Notes under the pieces: model-generated
What the model saw: only the letters and a program-made list of their open reading frames with translations
Told to the model about the DNA's origin: nothing
The model's database searches: none
Shown: piece by piece, positions 59,111-64,000 of the stretch
Layout: each line of letters starts with the position of its first letter
Position numbering within the stretch: position 1 is the stretch's first letter
NCBI GenBank assembly: GCA_029959085.1
Contig: JARWIR010000027.1
Span: 5,890,001-5,954,000, forward strand
Source: Nemophila menziesii
Taxonomy: Eukaryota; Streptophyta; Magnoliopsida; Boraginales; Hydrophyllaceae
DNA: 64,000 nt
Direction of reading: 5' to 3'
Made by a program: the position numbers and the translations under genes

Positions 59111-59560
59111 ACAGTCATCATACACAATTATCTGCAACCCTTTAACTATTTTCTAATACTGGATTTAGTCCATAAACTTTGAAAACAATTCAAACCTCCT
59201 TAAACTCGTTTTTTTGCTCTCACTCACCCCATATTTTTCTTTACTATTATACCATTTCATATAACCGTTCCTTAAATTCGCATCCAAATAAAGAAATTAT
59301 TTGTGGTCCCATATGTTTTTGATACAACTATAATTTAGGGATTCTTTTGTATGTGACACCTTTTATTTCTAATAATTATATATAATCGTAATTAGCGTTT
59401 TTGGTTATGATTTGGTAATAATGTTTATGGTTCGGTATTGCATTGGATTGAAAGACATTTAAATTAGACCATTAAGGAGAATGTAGACTACTAAGGAAGT
59501 CTCTCATGGTATTAAATGACAATCTAGTTTTGTTTGCATACACAAACTATAAAGAAAATC
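59111..59560. other. Non-coding part of copy B with the MITE empty site
   Basis: Collinear with 13370-13400 plus 13598-13984; TTTAACTATTTTCTAATACTGG at 59143-59164 is the uninterrupted MITE target. Confidence 0.6.
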
Positions 59561-59564
59561 CAAA

Positions 59565-59790
59565 AAATAAACAATATGTTGACATATGGGTTATGGAAGA
59601 GTATGAATTGCCAGAATCTTGGAAGAAACAAGCTAGTGTTAAGCCAAGGTGTTATTAGTCCTCTCATGTTGTGGAAGAATTAGGCCATCCTTCTTCAAAG
59701 TATTCAAGGACATATTCTAAAAATAAAAGGAGTCAGGTCCATAAGAAGGAGTGCCTGTACAAGGTTCAAACAGCTACTACCCAAGATAGG
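59565..59790 (+). pseudogene. F-box-associated domain fragment, copy B
   Basis: Same fragment as 13985-14180 (DIWVMEEYELPESWKKQ is kept), with a TAG near 59655 and a frame change afterwards. About 30 further residues (KKECLYKVQTATTQ) continue to a GTATGT-type donor near 59789. Decayed captured exon; no F-box. Confidence 0.45.
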
Positions 59791-59856
59791 TATGTATCTT
59801 CACCTTTTCTTAAATCTTCTTCTATTTTTTTTTGCTATGGACACTCAAGTGTAATG

Positions 59857-59860
<4 letters not shown>

Positions 59861-59938
<78 letters not shown>
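59861..59938. repeat. (AT)n microsatellite, copy B allele
   Basis: 78 bases of AT repeat, against 30 in copy A. Confidence 0.95.
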
Positions 59939-59941
<3 letters not shown>

Positions 59942-60015
59942 ACAATTTTTTGATTTTTTTTGCAAAGTAAATAATTCAATATTTTTAAACACTGATTTTC
60001 GTTTTCCTTTTGCAG

Positions 60016-60317
60016 TAAGTTGAAATGCAACAAATTTTGGCAAATTCAAGTATATACATTTGGTGCCGGAGGATTGAGTATTGTTTAGGTAAGTAGCTTT
60101 TTTTCCTTATTTTGTTTACCGAATTTTGGAATGAGGTTGTTACATATTATAAGAATAGTAATCCTACATTTGCATGTACCGTAAAAATAAAATAGACATA
60201 GAGAGAGTTCGGTCACTGTGATTGTTGCAGAATGCTGCAATTTTGTGGGAGTTCATGGACTCGAACAGGCATATGACTCTTGAGCAATTTAATTCCTGTT
60301 TGCTAAAGATCAGATAG
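60016..60317 (+). pseudogene. Exon-like remnants, copy B
   Basis: First piece about 60016-60089, between TTTTGCAG and GTAAG, with stops. Second piece, after TTGTTGCAG, runs 60231-60317 and stays open for 28 codons (ILWEFMDSNRHMTLEQFNS) to TAG. Copy A has a premature stop in the second piece. Unknown family. Confidence 0.35.
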
Positions 60318-60899
60318 TTTCTCTAGTGATTTTTGTTTGTCGAGGATATATTTTTTGGATAATTATATATATGGATAATTGTATAAATTAATTTTTTTTT
60401 GTCTTAAAATTTTATATCGAAACTTGAATCGTGAATCGTAAATTTAATATCAAGCTTTTAAAAGAATACCATTAATGAAATATGATATGATATATTCCAG
60501 AGTTTTTTAAGCTAAATTTTCAGTATATAATATACAAGTTAGACCAAACAAAAAGAATAATGTTGATGTGAAATTATATGGATGCATTATAAGTTTGTGA
60601 GTTCTATGGGATGCTTTAGTAATTAATATATTATAGATAATTTAATTGGGGTAACTTATTTTGGAAGTGAAGAGAATAAAATTTATATTATTTGATACGA
60701 ATCGTATCGAATCGGTTAGACTTGATCGATTCATTCACCTTATAATATCTTATAATTGTGTAATATCATAAGAATAGTATAATTTCATGAAACATGTAGC
60801 AGAGAAAAACTAATAAAATTTCGGGGTTGACACACATATATATATATATATATATGCAAACGAATGTTGAATTATTGTTATTTTTTCTTCATTTTCCAG
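60318..60899. other. Non-coding part of copy B
   Basis: Collinear with 14721-15277. A small CA/TA repeat is present at 60831-60855. No gene. Confidence 0.45.
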
Positions 60900-61045
60900 T
60901 ATTATATATCTTGTGTGTTTGGATCGAGAGAAAATGGGATAATAGTTGAGCAGAGATTAAAGTATTATGTTCCTCGCTTGGTACCACAATCTGCCTTTGC
61001 GCTATGTTCCACTATCAAAGTTGATTATTCTATCTTAATTTGCAC
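60900..61045 (+). pseudogene. Exon-like remnant with CVFGSRENG, copy B
   Basis: After TTTTCCAG the frame encodes CVFGSRENGIIVEQRLKYYV and PRLVPQSAFALC, nearly identical to 15278-15420. No family recognised. Confidence 0.35.
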
Positions 61046-61309
61046 ATCAAATCTTTCTCATGTATCCTTTTTTAAGCATAAGGTACCATAAACATTATTT
61101 ATTTGTTTTTTGTATATCAACAAACTAATTTTAAATCATTCAGTTATATATCATTAAAAACTAGAAAGAAGAGAAAGAAATGAAGCCAATCCCAAATTTC
61201 AAAAAAGGTGTATCCATTTGTGTATGTACTTTCATTGGTCATCTATCTAGAATTCCTTATATTATGATTTGTTTGCCCTTCGAAACTTATTGTGAGATGA
61301 TGGAATGAA

Positions 61310-62830
61310 ACTGAGCCCATATGTTCTGCCAGCTCGATTACTTTTTTCACCACCAGCTAAACCGACCAATTTAGTGTTGACGATGACCTTATACCCTTGA
61401 TTAGTTCAAGGTTACCGGAGAAAGTAGCTTTCTCACTGACTTTTATATCAACTCAAACACGCAATATCTTTACAATGTTAGATTTCAGAAATTTGGGAGT
61501 ATGTAAAGAATCTTTCCATTCTTTGTGTCTTTTGTTAACTTTTTCATTCTTTTTCTATCTTTAGCCTTCACTCATATACAACTCGCTGGTTTGAGCCTTT
61601 TCCTTGAATTACTTGAAACAGGCTTCGGGAAAAAAAATTCAAACTATCACCCAAGAAATAGTGAAATCTCATTGGACAATTCCTTAAATTGTTAAGTGTT
61701 AATTAACGTCTATTATATCTCTCATTTTTCATCATATAAATAATTCTTTTGTGAAAATTCTTTGGAGACATCTTTCATATCTTTCACTTTTAACCTTCTT
61801 CGCTTTCATTTTATCATATATTTCTAGAGGTCATATCTCATTGTGTGTGTAATTTGTACTTGAGATGAACAACATACTTCCTCACAAACTATTTTTTTCA
61901 ATTTATATCATTTATTTAAATCTGTTGTAATAATTGTAATATCCACTCATTATGAGTCAATTACTATTCTTGTAATCAAACACTTATTATAAACACTAAG
62001 CATGTTCAAGGAGTAATTGAGAACTGACTATTATTCACCGCCAATCACCAATCCCCGATGAAGTCTTTAAGCTTGCTCGGACACATGCTTACGGAGCATG
62101 CTAGGTGAGCTTAATCGACTATCTCTGACAACAACTACTTATCAGCCATCACCACCAGCACTACCAAAGTAGTGTTGAGCATACTCTTTATATTAGTATT
62201 TTATTAAAAGTAATTTTTATTATCGAGCATGATCAATAAATTATGTTGCCCTATTTTTAATGAGCATGCTCGATTTTCAAACCTTAACAAAATTGAAATT
62301 ATAATAATATAAATTTAAATAAAATAACCACCATAACACTTACTTTCCAGGAATGAGAGAGTGCTCAGAATCCCAAGTCATGGAAGTTTGTTTTTGTAAC
62401 GACCATGAATATAGTTTGGAAAGTTTGAAACATGTTTTATATGGAGAATGTGCTCCCTAATTAAAGAGCACAATAAAAATATTAAAATTCATATTTACGG
62501 TTGTCTTTTCTGATTGTATTCCCATCTCGCCTTTTTTTGAGATGGTTGACTTATGTTTTTCCCACCTAGATTTGTTGTATATACTTATTGTGGGAAAGTA
62601 ACTCAACGTTTTTATTAACTTAAATATATGAGTTCCATCCAATATGTAAATCATAACAAGTAATTATATTAGTAAGACATGTGTCAATTAATAAATTAGA
62701 AAATTACCACAATTATATTTATTGACTTTAAAATATAAGGTATGTGTCACAAAACGATAAAAGTAATATTAAAACATCCAATACAGGATAAAATAAAATT
62801 TCTATTTTTTAACACGATAAAAAAAAGAAT
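61310..62830. repeat. Repeat unit R, second unit of copy B
   Basis: Uninterrupted equivalent of 15690-18755; the empty target of the solo LTR is at 61938-61950. No gene inside. Confidence 0.7.
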
Positions 62831-64000
62831 AAGAGAATATAAGCCCAAGTGATGTCATTGGAAAATAGGTTGGAGTGAAGAGTAAAAAACAATGATTTTT
62901 ATATCTTTACATCCCATTTAATATTACTAACTAGTCCACTCAGCAAGGGCCTTATCCATTCTTAGGATTTAAACAAGAATTTACCAAAAAACAAATGCAA
63001 AAATGTTAGAACCGCAAAATAAACCGTCCACACTTCTTGTTAGGAAGAAGAAAATACTCTGTATATTGAGATAAAATTCTTAACATTGTATTTTTCTTGC
63101 TCAAAATTATTTGTTTTATTTTTCTATTTTTTTAACTAAATTTAATGTTTTCTATGTTTTCACAAAAGATGTTTTTTTAGTAGTTTATTGAGCCTATTGG
63201 GTTTGTAGAATTAAGGGTTTCGTCAATAGAAAAAGAGTTAGATAAGAATTAGTTACCCGATAAAGTAGGAAAAGTTCTCCTAATCATGGTATGTAATTTC
63301 TTTTAGCTTCTATGTTGAAAGGGATAACAAAAAACCTCAAGTGAAATGCACTATGGGTTCCTATATAATGGGAAAATTACAGCGCATTATTGGTCCCTAA
63401 GAAATATCAAAAAGATTTGTGTCGGGCATGTGATTTGACTCTCATACAAACCATTATAAAATATAGTAATAGATATTCCAGTTTTTTCCAATTAAAAAGT
63501 CATGCTATATAATTCATACAAAACTAGTTTCTATGTTTTTGTTCATGCATATCAGAGTATTGTTTAATTTACAGGAAAACGATAGTTAATCATGACATTT
63601 CAAGAAAATGGGACAACCATATAATTATCCTGGTAAGTCTATTAATATGTTTCATATGATGGTTAATAACGAATGGTCAACCCTTGATGTTTAACATATT
63701 TTTCGAAAGATGGTGAATTTTAGTTTGTTAATGGGTGAATTTAAAATGGATTAAAGGAGATAATTATGTGTGGAGGATGAAAGATTAAGTGTACACAATT
63801 GAAAATCTAACACATGATTAAAGGATATGTAGACTAATATTGAATACACCAATAGAGAGAGTGTTATTGGGCGTAAAGAATAAAAGTTTTAGTATGTCAT
63901 TGAATTGATTTTGCACCTACGTGGCTTTTCTTATTGTTTATAGATTGTAATACCTTTTTAACTAACAAAGATGGAAGCATTTATTTGGGTACTTATAGTC
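62831..64000. other. End of copy B, matching 18756-19930
   Basis: Collinear with copy A to the last base of the window, so the duplication continues beyond it. Contains the exon-like piece at about 63570-63630. No gene. Confidence 0.5.

Noticed and set aside
1..64000. tRNA, rRNA or organellar insertions
   Set aside because: I found no cloverleaf-type or rDNA-like block; the only tRNA-like motifs are primer-binding sites of retroelements.

Overview
The window is repeat-dominated plant nuclear DNA. It is AT-rich, with intron-like pieces and the four main classes of plant transposable element nested in one another. The families point to a eudicot: Athila-type Ty3/gypsy, plant L1 LINE with DUF4283, CACTA with TNP2 and Transposase_24, Pack-MULE, Ty1/copia-like LTR. 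I cannot name the species. I find no host gene that is clearly intact; every recognisable coding region is a transposon gene or a captured fragment, and nearly all carry stops or frameshifts.

Layout. 1-1303: end of a minus-strand LTR element (LTR 939-1303, primer-binding site 925-936). 1304-2977: an inverted copy of the segment at 51111-52764. 2972-19930 (copy A) and 54150-64000 (copy B) are two direct copies of one mostly non-coding segment: a short copia-like LTR, a leader made of small hairpins, gene-like exon remnants including an F-box-associated fragment, and an internal duplicated unit (two units per copy). Copy A was later hit by a minus-strand LINE (3389-8759), a MULE-type MITE (13410-13588) and a solo Athila LTR (16324-17886). 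Copy B keeps the empty site of each.

21717-36796: a minus-strand Athila-like LTR (21717-34829) is split by a complete plus-strand Athila-type retrotransposon (22129-33686, TSD GTGGA) with LTRs, PBS, gag, protease, RT, RNase H, integrase, a 3' extra ORF and a polypurine tract. All its ORFs are damaged. Right of it lie rearranged pieces of other Athila copies.

37173-50203: a 13-kb Pack-MULE with TIRs of about 300-400 bp and a 9-bp TSD. It carries two oppositely oriented fragments of UDP-glycosyltransferase genes. A 9.2-kb CACTA element (37562-46795, TSD CCT) is inserted in it, holding decayed TNP2-type and Transposase_24-type genes plus several tandem repeats. 50204-54139: flanking DNA with two more MITE copies and a degenerate gene-like segment that leads into copy B.

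The genes do not act together as a pathway. The window records successive insertions whose order can be read from nesting, target-site duplications and empty sites in the paralogous copy. I did not find convincing evidence of a new biological system. The least-explained signals are the mini-hairpin leader array, the terminal hairpin of the Athila LTRs, the GC-rich palindrome spacer, the interior CACTA repeat block, and the conserved exon-like pieces of copies A and B. All alignments were made by eye.
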